From Desemzia sp045528445 (GTDB taxonomy: Bacteria; Bacillota; Bacilli; Lactobacillales; Carnobacteriaceae), in contig NZ_JBGQQU010000034.1 of the NCBI RefSeq assembly GCF_045528445.1, positions 1 to 35,106 of the forward strand: a DNA stretch of 35,106 nucleotides, in the 5' to 3' direction. The notes below the pieces were generated by a model. It did no database searches and was not told where the DNA came from. It saw nothing but the letters and a program-made list of their open reading frames with translations. Position numbers and translations under genes: made by a program. This document shows, in pieces, positions 1 to 6,607 of this stretch (within the stretch, counting starts at the first letter, position 1; each line of letters starts with the position of its first letter).

Positions 1-54
1 TGGTTTAATGATGGCTAATTTTTCGTCTGCGCTTAATTTAACTCGTTTAGACAA
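1..54 (-). CDS. Possible 5' end of an IS transposase OrfA (partial)
   Basis: An open frame runs off the left edge on the minus strand. From a TTG at 54-52 it encodes 18 residues reading (M)SKRVKLSADEKLAIIKP. This Lys-rich start followed by the beginning of a helix resembles the N-terminus of IS3-type OrfA helix-turn-helix proteins, from memory of that family. A GGGAG lies about 9 nt before the TTG, but it is also part of the pepV terminator stem, so it may not be a real ribosome site. Too little is present to prove a gene. The plus strand is also open here (frame 2), without a recognisable product. Confidence 0.25.
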   Translation of the reverse strand, partial: MSKRVKLSADEKLAIIKP

Positions 55-123
55 TAAAAAACACTCCCTACAAAATAGTTTAGAAATTTTTGTTATTTCT
101 AGTGTCTACTTTGTAGGGAGTGT
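55..123 (-). terminator. Rho-independent terminator after pepV
   Basis: A 14-bp perfect inverted repeat (61-74 and 110-123, core CACTCCCTACAAA) encloses a 35-nt loop that holds a smaller TAGAAAT/ATTTCTA hairpin. On the minus strand it is followed by a T-run (complement of 55-60). It lies 33 nt past the pepV stop. The stem might instead be part of an IS terminus, since a possible transposase start follows directly. Confidence 0.6.
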
Positions 124-155
124 ATCAAGTCCCAACCCTATCTTATTTATTATTT

Positions 156-1556
156 TTATTTAATGAGCGTATAAATTGCTTCAGCATAAATTGCCATGGC
201 TTTCATCAAGTCATCGACAGCCATAAACTCATTTGCTTGGTGCATCGTGTCGACACTGTCAGGGAACATGGCTCCATAAGCTACTCCACGTTTCATTAAA
301 CGACCGTATGTTCCACCACCGATAGATTGTTCTTTAGCTTCTAATCCAGTGTGTTTAGCATAGACATCCAGTAACGTTTTTACTAATGGATCATCAGCTG
401 GTACGTAGTGTGGTTCTTTAACTCCGCCACGACTAAGCGTAACGCCATATTCAGCTAGTTTACTATCTAATTGGATTTCGATCGCTTCCACATTCATTCC
501 GCGTGGGTAACGGAAATTCAATGCAATAACTCCTCCATTTTCAGGAGTAAACGTGAATACACCTGCATTCATCGTTAAATCGCCCATTATGTCATCTGCA
601 AAGTTCAAGCCTAATTTTTCGGCTCTTGAATCTTCGTGAATGTATTCTGCAATGATTTGAAGGTAGTTTTGAGCATCTCCGCCGAAGCTAAAGTTGCTTA
701 GGAATGTTGCCAAATAAGTTCCGCCGTTGACTCCACCACGGGGCTCCATTCCATGAGCTGATTTCCCAACGACTTCAATCGTTACTTTGTCGCCATCCAC
801 CCCTACAGTTCCTGTAATAGGTGCTGATTCTACATAATCGTAAAAAGCTTTTTCAATTACATCTGCTTCTTCACTGGTAAATACAGCTGCTGCATCACGA
901 GGAACCATATTTTCACGTAAACCGGCATCAAAACTAAGCAGCGTATTTTTGCCGCCTTCGTTGTTTCCTTTCGTATTTACATACAAGGAAACATTTCCTT
1001 TTTCACCGTTGATGATCGGGAAGTTAGCATCAGGAGAAAAACCAAAGTCTGGTTCTTTTTCTACTGATAAATAGTGGTCCATACATTGCCAGCCGCTTTC
1101 CTCATCTGTACCAATAATGAAACGTATTTTTTTAGAAATCGGCAGATTCATTTCCTTGATCATTTTGATGGCATAGTATGCGGCCATACCTGGTCCTTTG
1201 TCATCACTTGAACCGCGTGCATAAATTTTCCCATCTATGATTACAGGCTCAAAAGGATCTGTGTCCCAACCATTTCCAGGAGGAACTACATCAACGTGAG
1301 CTAACACACCCATCATTTCGTCGCCTTCACCGTATTCAAGATGACCAGCTATGTTTCCAGTATTTTTAGAGATGAAACCATCTTTTTCACCCAATGCTAA
1401 AAAGGCTTCTAAGGCTTCTTTAGGACCAGGTCCTACTGGTGCATCTTTTGATGCTTTGCTGTCATCGCGAACGCTGTCGATTTTCAACAGCATGAACAAA
1501 TCTTTTAAGAAGTCGTCTTTGCGAGCTTCAGCTTCTTTTTTCCAATCAATTGCCAT
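156..1556 (-). CDS. pepV: Dipeptidase PepV (M20 family)
   Basis: Cytoplasmic zinc dipeptidase that cleaves a broad range of dipeptides, including beta-Ala-dipeptides, in the last step of peptide use by lactic acid bacteria. The 466-residue length fits the PepV family. Visible metal and active-site positions are H87 in LAHVDVVPPG, D119 in SSDDKGPG, E152/E153 in DEESGW and D176 in SPDANFP, plus SAHGMEP in the lid domain and an HQANE motif near the C-terminus, all matching the di-zinc M20 layout. The ATG is preceded by GGGGAGAG at a good distance. It is transcribed alone, divergently from nnrD, from a promoter at 1589-1617, and ends at the hairpin at 55-123. Function confident by motif and length. 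Confidence 0.95.
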   Translation of the reverse strand: MAIDWKKEAEARKDDFLKDLFMLLKIDSVRDDSKASKDAPVGPGPKEALEAFLALGEKDGFISKNTGNIAGHLEYGEGDEMMGVLAHVDVVPPGNGWDTDPFEPVIIDGKIYARGSSDDKGPGMAAYYAIKMIKEMNLPISKKIRFIIGTDEESGWQCMDHYLSVEKEPDFGFSPDANFPIINGEKGNVSLYVNTKGNNEGGKNTLLSFDAGLRENMVPRDAAAVFTSEEADVIEKAFYDYVESAPITGTVGVDGDKVTIEVVGKSAHGMEPRGGVNGGTYLATFLSNFSFGGDAQNYLQIIAEYIHEDSRAEKLGLNFADDIMGDLTMNAGVFTFTPENGGVIALNFRYPRGMNVEAIEIQLDSKLAEYGVTLSRGGVKEPHYVPADDPLVKTLLDVYAKHTGLEAKEQSIGGGTYGRLMKRGVAYGAMFPDSVDTMHQANEFMAVDDLMKAMAIYAEAIYTLIK

Positions 1557-1588
1557 GTCAAAACTCTCCCCTCTTCATTAACACTTCC

Positions 1589-1617
1589 ATTCTATCACTT
1601 TTGATGTCAGTTACCAA
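1589..1617 (-). promoter_or_regulatory. Sigma-A promoter of pepV
   Basis: On the minus strand the -35 is TTGGTA (1612-1617), the spacer is 17 nt and the -10 is TAGAAT (1589-1594), about 25 nt upstream of the pepV ribosome site. It is predicted from the sequence only. Confidence 0.6.
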
Positions 1618-1647
1618 TGTAGGGCTGAACTTTTTTCGCTTCTATTT

Positions 1648-1689
1648 GTATAACTTTGGCTTAATATTGTATAACTTTGGCTTAATATT
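1648..1689. repeat. 21-bp perfect tandem duplication in the pepV-nnrD intergenic region
   Basis: The 21-base unit beginning GTATAACTTTGGC occurs twice back to back (1648-1668 and 1669-1689). The TTGGCT in the second copy is the likely -35 box of nnrD, so the duplication adds a spare copy of the -35 region upstream. Confidence 0.9.
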
Positions 1690-1706
1690 CTTTTAAAACT
1701 TATAAT
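1677..1706 (+). promoter_or_regulatory. Sigma-A promoter of nnrD
   Basis: TTGGCT (1677-1682), an 18-nt spacer and a consensus TATAAT (1701-1706), 30 nt before the nnrD start. The -35 lies in the second copy of the 21-bp tandem repeat. Confidence 0.6.
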
Positions 1707-1735
1707 GAAGGAGAATAGAGAAAGGAGTTAAGCAA

Positions 1736-2563
1736 ATGAATTCTATTACAGAAGAGATCGTAACATCAACTTTAATCAAACGGTCAGAAGATAGTTATAA
1801 AGGGACTTATGGAAAAGTCTTGGTCATCGGTGGAAATGAAGATATGGGTGGAGCCGCCATCTTAACAGCTAGTGCAGCTGTTTATAGTGGTGCCGGCTTG
1901 GTCACCGTAGCCACAGCTAAAGCGAATCACGTTTCCTTGCATGCTCGTCTTCCAGAAGCGATGGTCGTGGATAGCGCTGATTTGAAAAAAGTAACTGAGC
2001 AAGTAGAAACAGTAGATGTCATTGTTATTGGTCCCGGTCTTGGATTATCTCAAGAAGCATTGGATATCTTAACTACTGTGTTTTCTAGTGTATCCCAAGA
2101 CCAGTACATCGTTATTGATGGCAGTGCTATTAGCCTTATAGCAAAATATGATATCCCTTATCCAAAAACACAAGCTATTTATACTCCTCATGTGGGAGAA
2201 TGGAAAAAAATGACTGGATTGTCTCAAGCTGAACAAGAAGACGAAGCTAACGCGATTCAACAGAAAAAAATTGGCGGGACGATCGTACTCAAATCGAACC
2301 GCACAAAAGTTTACTTTAATGATGCATTCTGGAAAAATACTGCAGGAAACCCAGCTATGGCTACTGGCGGGATGGGAGATACCTTAGCAGGTATGATCGC
2401 TGGATTTGTGGCTCAATTTGACGATAAAGAAAAAGCCATTCTAGCAGCTGTGTTCTTGCATAGTGAAATAGGAGATACACTTGCAGAAAAACAATATGTA
2501 GTTCTTCCTTCACAAATTATCGAGAATATCCCTTATATGATGAAACAATATTCACAAAAATAA
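1736..2563 (+). CDS. nnrD: ADP-dependent (S)-NAD(P)H-hydrate dehydratase
   Basis: Metabolite-repair enzyme that uses ADP (ATP in eukaryotes) to dehydrate damaged NADHX/NADPHX back to NAD(P)H in the cytoplasm. The 275-residue protein is a stand-alone YjeF C-terminal (CARKD, ribokinase-like) domain with no N-terminal epimerase domain. Visible motifs are KVLVIGGNEDMGGAAIL near residue 27, VIGPGLG near 100, TPHVGEW near 150 and the nucleotide-binding NPAMATGGMGDTLAGMIAG near 210. The ATG has AAAGGAG 8 nt upstream. It is a single-gene unit divergent from pepV and convergent with rsuA, sharing the hairpin at 2645-2676. The partner epimerase (NnrE) is not in this window. Confidence 0.92.
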   Translation: MNSITEEIVTSTLIKRSEDSYKGTYGKVLVIGGNEDMGGAAILTASAAVYSGAGLVTVATAKANHVSLHARLPEAMVVDSADLKKVTEQVETVDVIVIGPGLGLSQEALDILTTVFSSVSQDQYIVIDGSAISLIAKYDIPYPKTQAIYTPHVGEWKKMTGLSQAEQEDEANAIQQKKIGGTIVLKSNRTKVYFNDAFWKNTAGNPAMATGGMGDTLAGMIAGFVAQFDDKEKAILAAVFLHSEIGDTLAEKQYVVLPSQIIENIPYMMKQYSQK

Positions 2564-2644
2564 GAATGGACTAAAATAAGGTTCTACAATGACTGACGAA
2601 AGTTTACACAACTCAAGTCAAATAGATAAAAAATAATAAATTTG

Positions 2645-2676
2645 AAAAAAAGAGACTGCTTGTATCAGTCTCTTTT
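2645..2676. terminator. Bidirectional terminator between nnrD and rsuA
   Basis: Inverted repeat AAAAGAGACTG (2648-2658) / CAGTCTCTTTT (2666-2676) with A- and T-runs on both sides, so it can stop transcription from nnrD (+) and the pseudouridine synthase gene (-). Confidence 0.85.
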
Positions 2677-2695
2677 CAAGTCTATTTAATATCAA

Positions 2696-3418
2696 CTATT
2701 TTCTATTTTTTAAAGACTCGATCTCATCTTGAGTTAACGTTCGGTATTCTCCTAATTGTAAATTTTCGTCTAAATATAATGGTCCCATAGACAGACGTTT
2801 TAAATAAGTCACTTCTTTATCTACACTCTCAAACATACGTTTTACTTGATGAAACTTACCTTCATGAATGGTTACTTCAATTTTTGAAGTCCCTTTTGCC
2901 CCATCAGTTTCATGAATCACTAATTCTGCAGGTTTGCAATTATATCCATCCTCTAACGTAACACCTTTTAAGAAAGCCGCTGCGTCTTTTTCTATTACGA
3001 TTCCTTTGATTTCGGCTTGATAAACTTTATTGACATGTTTTTTGGGAGACAGCAATTCATGGGCTAAATTACCATCATTGGTTAAAAGCAATAACCCTTC
3101 CGTATCAATATCTAAACGTCCTACTGGAAATGGCTCTTGCAATTGATCCTGCGGTTGCAATAAATCAATGACTGTCTCATGCAGATTGTCTGTTGTAGCA
3201 CTAATAACCCCTTTTGGTTTATGCAACATGAAATAAACGAACTCTTGATATTCTACTTTTTCTCCAAATACCTCTATTAAATCTGTTTCTGGTGAGACTT
3301 GAACTTTACCATCTTTTTGAAAAGTTCCATTAACAGTCACAACTTTTTTCTTTAGAAGATTTTTCACTTCTTTTCTCGTACCAAATCCACTATGGGACAA
3401 TAATTTATCCAATCTCAT
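2696..3418 (-). CDS. 16S rRNA pseudouridine synthase, RsuA/RluB family
   Basis: Isomerises a specific uridine of ribosomal RNA to pseudouridine. The 240 residues start with an S4 RNA-binding domain (about 1-60, MRLDKLLSHSGFGTRKEVKN). The catalytic core follows, with GRLDIDTEGLLLLTNDG near residue 101 (the Asp is the catalytic residue of the RsuA/RluB/E/F group) and HEGKFHQVKRMF near 186. Length fits RsuA (U516 of 16S) better than the longer RluB, but the exact target cannot be read from sequence. The start follows AAAGGAA. A consensus -10 TATAAT lies at 3456-3461, next to the terminator at 3472-3512. In Firmicutes this gene often sits beside a YtgP-type flippase gene, as it does here. Confidence 0.88.
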   Translation of the reverse strand: MRLDKLLSHSGFGTRKEVKNLLKKKVVTVNGTFQKDGKVQVSPETDLIEVFGEKVEYQEFVYFMLHKPKGVISATTDNLHETVIDLLQPQDQLQEPFPVGRLDIDTEGLLLLTNDGNLAHELLSPKKHVNKVYQAEIKGIVIEKDAAAFLKGVTLEDGYNCKPAELVIHETDGAKGTSKIEVTIHEGKFHQVKRMFESVDKEVTYLKRLSMGPLYLDENLQLGEYRTLTQDEIESLKNRK

Positions 3419-3455
3419 TTCTAAATTCCTTTCTCAATACACTTATCTGTTTTCC

Positions 3456-3461
3456 ATTATA
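3456..3461 (-). promoter_or_regulatory. Probable -10 element of the rsuA-type gene
   Basis: A consensus TATAAT on the minus strand lies 37 nt before the start codon, immediately downstream of the preceding terminator hairpin. No convincing -35 is visible at 16-18 nt. Confidence 0.4.
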
Positions 3462-3471
3462 CAGAAAATTG

Positions 3472-3512
3472 AAAAGAGAGCTAGGACATTAAAAAATCCT
3501 AACTCTCTTTTT
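3472..3512 (-). terminator. Terminator downstream of the flippase gene
   Basis: Stem of AAAAGAGAG plus TAGGA (3472-3486) paired with TCCTAA plus CTCTCTTTTT (3497-3512), with a T-run on either strand. It lies about 185 nt past the flippase stop and just upstream of the rsuA -10. Confidence 0.75.
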
Positions 3513-3520
3513 AAGTGTGG

Positions 3521-3682
3521 GCTTAACGGCTTACTTCACGCTCTGGTTTTAAACGCGTTGCGTAAGCTTGATTCCCTATGATTTCATTTTACCTTTTCGT
3601 TGGGAAAGAACACCTAACTAAACGCCAAAAGTGAACTCTACGAAAGTCTAAACGGTTTGTTCCGCGCTCTGTCCTTAAACGC
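3521..3682. repeat. Pair of imperfect ~36-bp direct repeats in a 3' untranslated region
   Basis: The segments 3521-3556 and 3646-3682 share the pattern TAACGG-TT-TTC-CGCTCTG-N3-TTAAACGC with about a quarter of positions differing. They lie between the flippase stop and its distal terminator, so they would be in its 3' UTR. A third CACGCTCTT fragment (3690-3698) is close to the stop codon. I see no open frame here and cannot assign a function. Confidence 0.6.
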
Positions 3683-3696
3683 CTCTCTCCACGCTC

Positions 3697-5364
3697 TTAT
3701 ATTTTTATTTTTTTTCTAAATGTTGTTGCTTTTGTGCCGATCACTTTATCTGCTAGTCTTGATTTAAAGATTAGATAGCCGTAAACAGCTACCCCTACTA
3801 AAGCTACGATCAATATAACTACTAAAGCTAATCCTCTGTCGCTAACTGGAATAAACAGGTAAAGCAACTCTCTGACGACTGTTGTAGCTATCGCCATGAT
3901 TACAGAGAAAATGGTTATTAACAGTGTCCTTCTCGACAATAATCCTAGATTGAAATGTTCTGTCTGATACATTGCATGAATAATAATAAGGGAAGATACT
4001 GCAAAACCAATCATCGTAGAAACCAGCATTCCGTGAGTTTTGAAAGCAGCTAGTAGTGGATATTGTAAAGCTAATTTCACAATCACCCCTATTACTAGCC
4101 CCTTTATCGCAGCACGGGGTCTGTTTGCTGACATGATCATAATGCTCACTACTGTGTACAACCCTAAAAAAATAGTCATAATAGCTGACCATTGAGTAAT
4201 ACTCGTTCCAAAATCATCATGTTGATAAAATAATGTATACAATGGTTCAGCCACTACAGCCATTCCCACTGACGCCGGAATGATAATAAGAAACAGCAAT
4301 TGAATACTATTATTAAATTGTCTGCTCAATCCTTTATGATCTTTTTTAGCCATTAAACTACTGATCAAAGGTACTGAAGTAATGGCCATTGAACTCCCAA
4401 ACGAAAGTACGATCATGATCAATTTATGCGCATTTGCTGCTGCGACACCGTAAACTCTCTGTATTTCTTTAGGAGTATAATCACTAACAGCTTTCATGAT
4501 AGGATCAAATGTAAATTGATCGACTAATTGAGCAATGGTAATTCCAGCTCCGATGATAATGAAAGGAATAGCCGTTTTGATAATAGAAAACAAGATTTGA
4601 TTGGTTGAAACAGTTATGTTGCTGCTAGAACTGGAACCAATAGTTGGTTTCGCATTTAACTGTTTTCTCCACACTACATAAACCAAAAATACCATACTGG
4701 CTAATGCCCCAACAAAAGCTCCAAAAGTAGACCATGATACAGCATCTACAACTGACCCATCAAATACTTGACGGATAAAGAATACTGAAGCCAGCATAAA
4801 TATGACCCGCACAATTTGTTCAACAACTTGTGAAATAGCGGATGGAGCCATTGATTGGAACCCTTGAATATACCCTCTAGTTACACTCATCGTTGGAATC
4901 AGCAGTAAAGCTATAGACAATGTACGAATCACTTGTGTTCCGTCTGCAGCAGAAGCTGTTGGGCTATTTGCTGCGATAAATGGTGCTAATGCGTACATCA
5001 GGATAGCGGAAGCGATACCTGTAATTGACATAACTTGTAACCCTCGTTTATATATGTCCTTACTGATATCATACTCTCCCAACGAATTATAATGAGAAAC
5101 TTGTTTAGCTATGGCAGAAGGGACACCTGCTGTAGCGACACTTAAAAACAAAGCATAAGGTGTATAACCAACAGTATATAAGGCATTGGCTGCCTCAGCT
5201 GTCGCTTTATCTCCCATCCAAGCCATCCAAGGGATAATGTAGATAGCACCTAACAGTCTAGAGATAATACTTGCAGCAGACATCCAAGCAGAACCCGATA
5301 ACATTTTACTCTGTGAATCACTTTCAACATGTTTCGTTTTTTTACTTATCGTTTCATTTGACAT
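3697..5364 (-). CDS. Lipid II / polysaccharide flippase, MurJ-YtgP type (MOP superfamily)
   Basis: Integral membrane exporter of the oligosaccharidyl-lipid flippase group, expected to move lipid-linked cell-wall precursors across the cytoplasmic membrane. The 555 residues have a short charged N-terminus and then about 14 hydrophobic helices from residue ~25, with the family-typical start GSAWMSAASIISRLLGAIYIIP and the PSAIAKQVS loop near residue 82. Length and pattern match the Firmicutes YtgP branch, which functions as MurJ in streptococci. The SpoVB/YkvU cousins are less likely in a non-sporeformer. It has its own promoter (5407-5435). The ribosome site (GAGAGTAGG) is weaker than those of its neighbours. 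Confidence 0.85.
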   Translation of the reverse strand: MSNETISKKTKHVESDSQSKMLSGSAWMSAASIISRLLGAIYIIPWMAWMGDKATAEAANALYTVGYTPYALFLSVATAGVPSAIAKQVSHYNSLGEYDISKDIYKRGLQVMSITGIASAILMYALAPFIAANSPTASAADGTQVIRTLSIALLLIPTMSVTRGYIQGFQSMAPSAISQVVEQIVRVIFMLASVFFIRQVFDGSVVDAVSWSTFGAFVGALASMVFLVYVVWRKQLNAKPTIGSSSSSNITVSTNQILFSIIKTAIPFIIIGAGITIAQLVDQFTFDPIMKAVSDYTPKEIQRVYGVAAANAHKLIMIVLSFGSSMAITSVPLISSLMAKKDHKGLSRQFNNSIQLLFLIIIPASVGMAVVAEPLYTLFYQHDDFGTSITQWSAIMTIFLGLYTVVSIMIMSANRPRAAIKGLVIGVIVKLALQYPLLAAFKTHGMLVSTMIGFAVSSLIIIHAMYQTEHFNLGLLSRRTLLITIFSVIMAIATTVVRELLYLFIPVSDRGLALVVILIVALVGVAVYGYLIFKSRLADKVIGTKATTFRKKIKI

Positions 5365-5406
5365 TTATAAGCCTACTCTCAAAATATTTTGCTAGCTTAC
5401 ATTCTA

Positions 5407-5435
5407 CTTATAAAGTAGACAAGATGCAATGTCTA
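5407..5435 (-). promoter_or_regulatory. Sigma-A promoter of the flippase gene
   Basis: TAGACA (5430-5435), a 17-nt spacer and TATAAG (5407-5412) on the minus strand, 42 nt before the start codon. Confidence 0.6.
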
Positions 5436-5496
5436 AAGAGCCAGCTCAATCAAAATTTAATGCTTTTTTAACTACTTTGAATTAATGTAGACACCT

Positions 5497-6297
5497 TTAT
5501 CCTTTTGCCAATAATAATGACATCTCATTTTCAGATAAAGTGAAGTCGAATACCTGTAAATTTTCTTCTAAACGATCTTTGCTTTCTGTTTTGGGTATGG
5601 GAATAACGCCCCGTTGGATATTCCAACGAAGTGCAATTTGTGCGGGCGTTTTTTGATATTTTTCTGCTAATCTTTGGATATCTCTATCATCCAACGTTTT
5701 CCCTCTATGAATTGGACTATAAGCCATCGATCGAATACCACTTTTTTCGCAAAACACTCGCAAATTTTCCTGACTGTTGCCTGGATAAGAAGAGTACTGG
5801 TTCACTACTGGTTTGATATCTCCCCATTCAAATAAGTAATTTAACTGCTCTTCATCAAAATTGGAGACACCGATAGCTTTTACTTTGCCACTATAATAAA
5901 TTTCTTCTAATGCTTTCCAAGTCTTGATATTCACGTCATTGGAAACATCTGGCCAATGGATCAATACTAAATCAATGACATCCAGATTCATAGCTCCATA
6001 ACTTTTCTCAAAAGCTCTCAGGGTCTTTTCGTATCCCAAATCTGTTTTCCAAATCTTGGTCACAACAGTAATCTCTTCACGTGGAATCCCACTGTTTACT
6101 GCTCTTCGAACTGCACGACCTACCTCAGCTTCATTTTCATACATCGCAGCCGAATCAATTAAACGATATCCTTTCATTAAAGCGCTATAGATCGTTTCTT
6201 CTGCTGTTTTAGCATCCATATTATAAGTGCCCAGCCCAATTAATGGAATGAGCTGCCCATTGTTCAAACGAATCATCTTTTGTCTGTTTTGTTCCAT
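5497..6297 (-). CDS. Aldo/keto reductase
   Basis: NADPH-dependent oxidoreductase of the AKR5-like group (2,5-diketo-gluconate reductase / YvgN type), acting on aldehydes or ketones such as methylglyoxal. The physiological substrate is not visible. The 266-residue protein carries the AKR catalytic tetrad: D48 and Y53 in IDSAAMYENE, K81 in VVTKIW and H114 in LIHWP. VKAIGVSNF lies near residue 149 and the cofactor-binding IPIPKTESKDRLEEN near 233. The start follows AGGTGGAG. The terminator at 6341-6369 separates it from the small membrane protein gene upstream, so it may have its own weak promoter or depend on read-through. Confidence 0.9.
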   Translation of the reverse strand: MEQNRQKMIRLNNGQLIPLIGLGTYNMDAKTAEETIYSALMKGYRLIDSAAMYENEAEVGRAVRRAVNSGIPREEITVVTKIWKTDLGYEKTLRAFEKSYGAMNLDVIDLVLIHWPDVSNDVNIKTWKALEEIYYSGKVKAIGVSNFDEEQLNYLFEWGDIKPVVNQYSSYPGNSQENLRVFCEKSGIRSMAYSPIHRGKTLDDRDIQRLAEKYQKTPAQIALRWNIQRGVIPIPKTESKDRLEENLQVFDFTLSENEMSLLLAKG

Positions 6298-6340
6298 TGT
6301 ATCTCCACCTTTTATTGGGTTGTATTTGTCCTGAACATAT

Positions 6341-6369
6341 AAAAAAGCGAATAGACTCTTCGCTTTTTT
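6341..6369. terminator. Terminator after the 36-residue membrane protein gene
   Basis: AAAAAAGCGAA (6341-6351) and TTCGCTTTTTT (6359-6369) form an 11-bp hairpin with A/T-runs on both sides. It follows the small gene's stop on the minus strand directly. Confidence 0.85.
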
Positions 6370-6378
6370 ATTGAACCA

Positions 6379-6489
6379 TTATTGCTCGTCATCTTTTTCT
6401 TTTTTCTTACGTTTCTTTTTCTTATCATCAAATAAACCAATGGCAACTGCTACAGCTATCCCTATGGCCAACCAACTTGCAGCATCCAT
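6379..6489 (-). CDS. Small single-helix membrane protein, function unknown
   Basis: 36 residues from an ATG at 6489 that sits 5 nt after a strong AGGAGGGG. A longer reading to 6564 lacks a ribosome site and would run into the leuS terminator. The protein is MDAAS, then a hydrophobic stretch (about residues 6-20, WLAIGIAVAVAIGLF), then a very charged tail of Lys, Arg, Glu and Asp. One transmembrane helix with a basic cytoplasmic tail is the only prediction I can make. It lies in its own unit between the leuS terminator and the hairpin at 6341-6369, which supports it being a real expressed gene. Confidence 0.65.
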   Translation of the reverse strand: MDAASWLAIGIAVAVAIGLFDDKKKKRKKKEKDDEQ

Positions 6490-6523
6490 TAAAACCCCTC
6501 CTAAGAATGTTTTATAAGGCATA

Positions 6524-6565
6524 AAAAGATGTGCTACTATTCCTTTATAAGAATAATAGCACACC
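6524..6565 (-). terminator. Terminator of leuS
   Basis: The stem pairs GTGCTACTATTC (6531-6542) with GAATAATAGCAC (6551-6562) and is followed on the minus strand by a T-run (complement of 6523-6527). It lies about 43 nt past the leuS stop. Confidence 0.85.
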
Positions 6566-6607
6566 TAATGTGAAAAAAAGAATGTTAACCATCCAATACG
6601 AAACGGA

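Noticed and set aside
3842..4192. 116-residue minus-strand open frame inside the flippase gene
   Set aside because: It is an out-of-frame shadow with His/Cys/Tyr/Ser-rich composition and no ribosome site.
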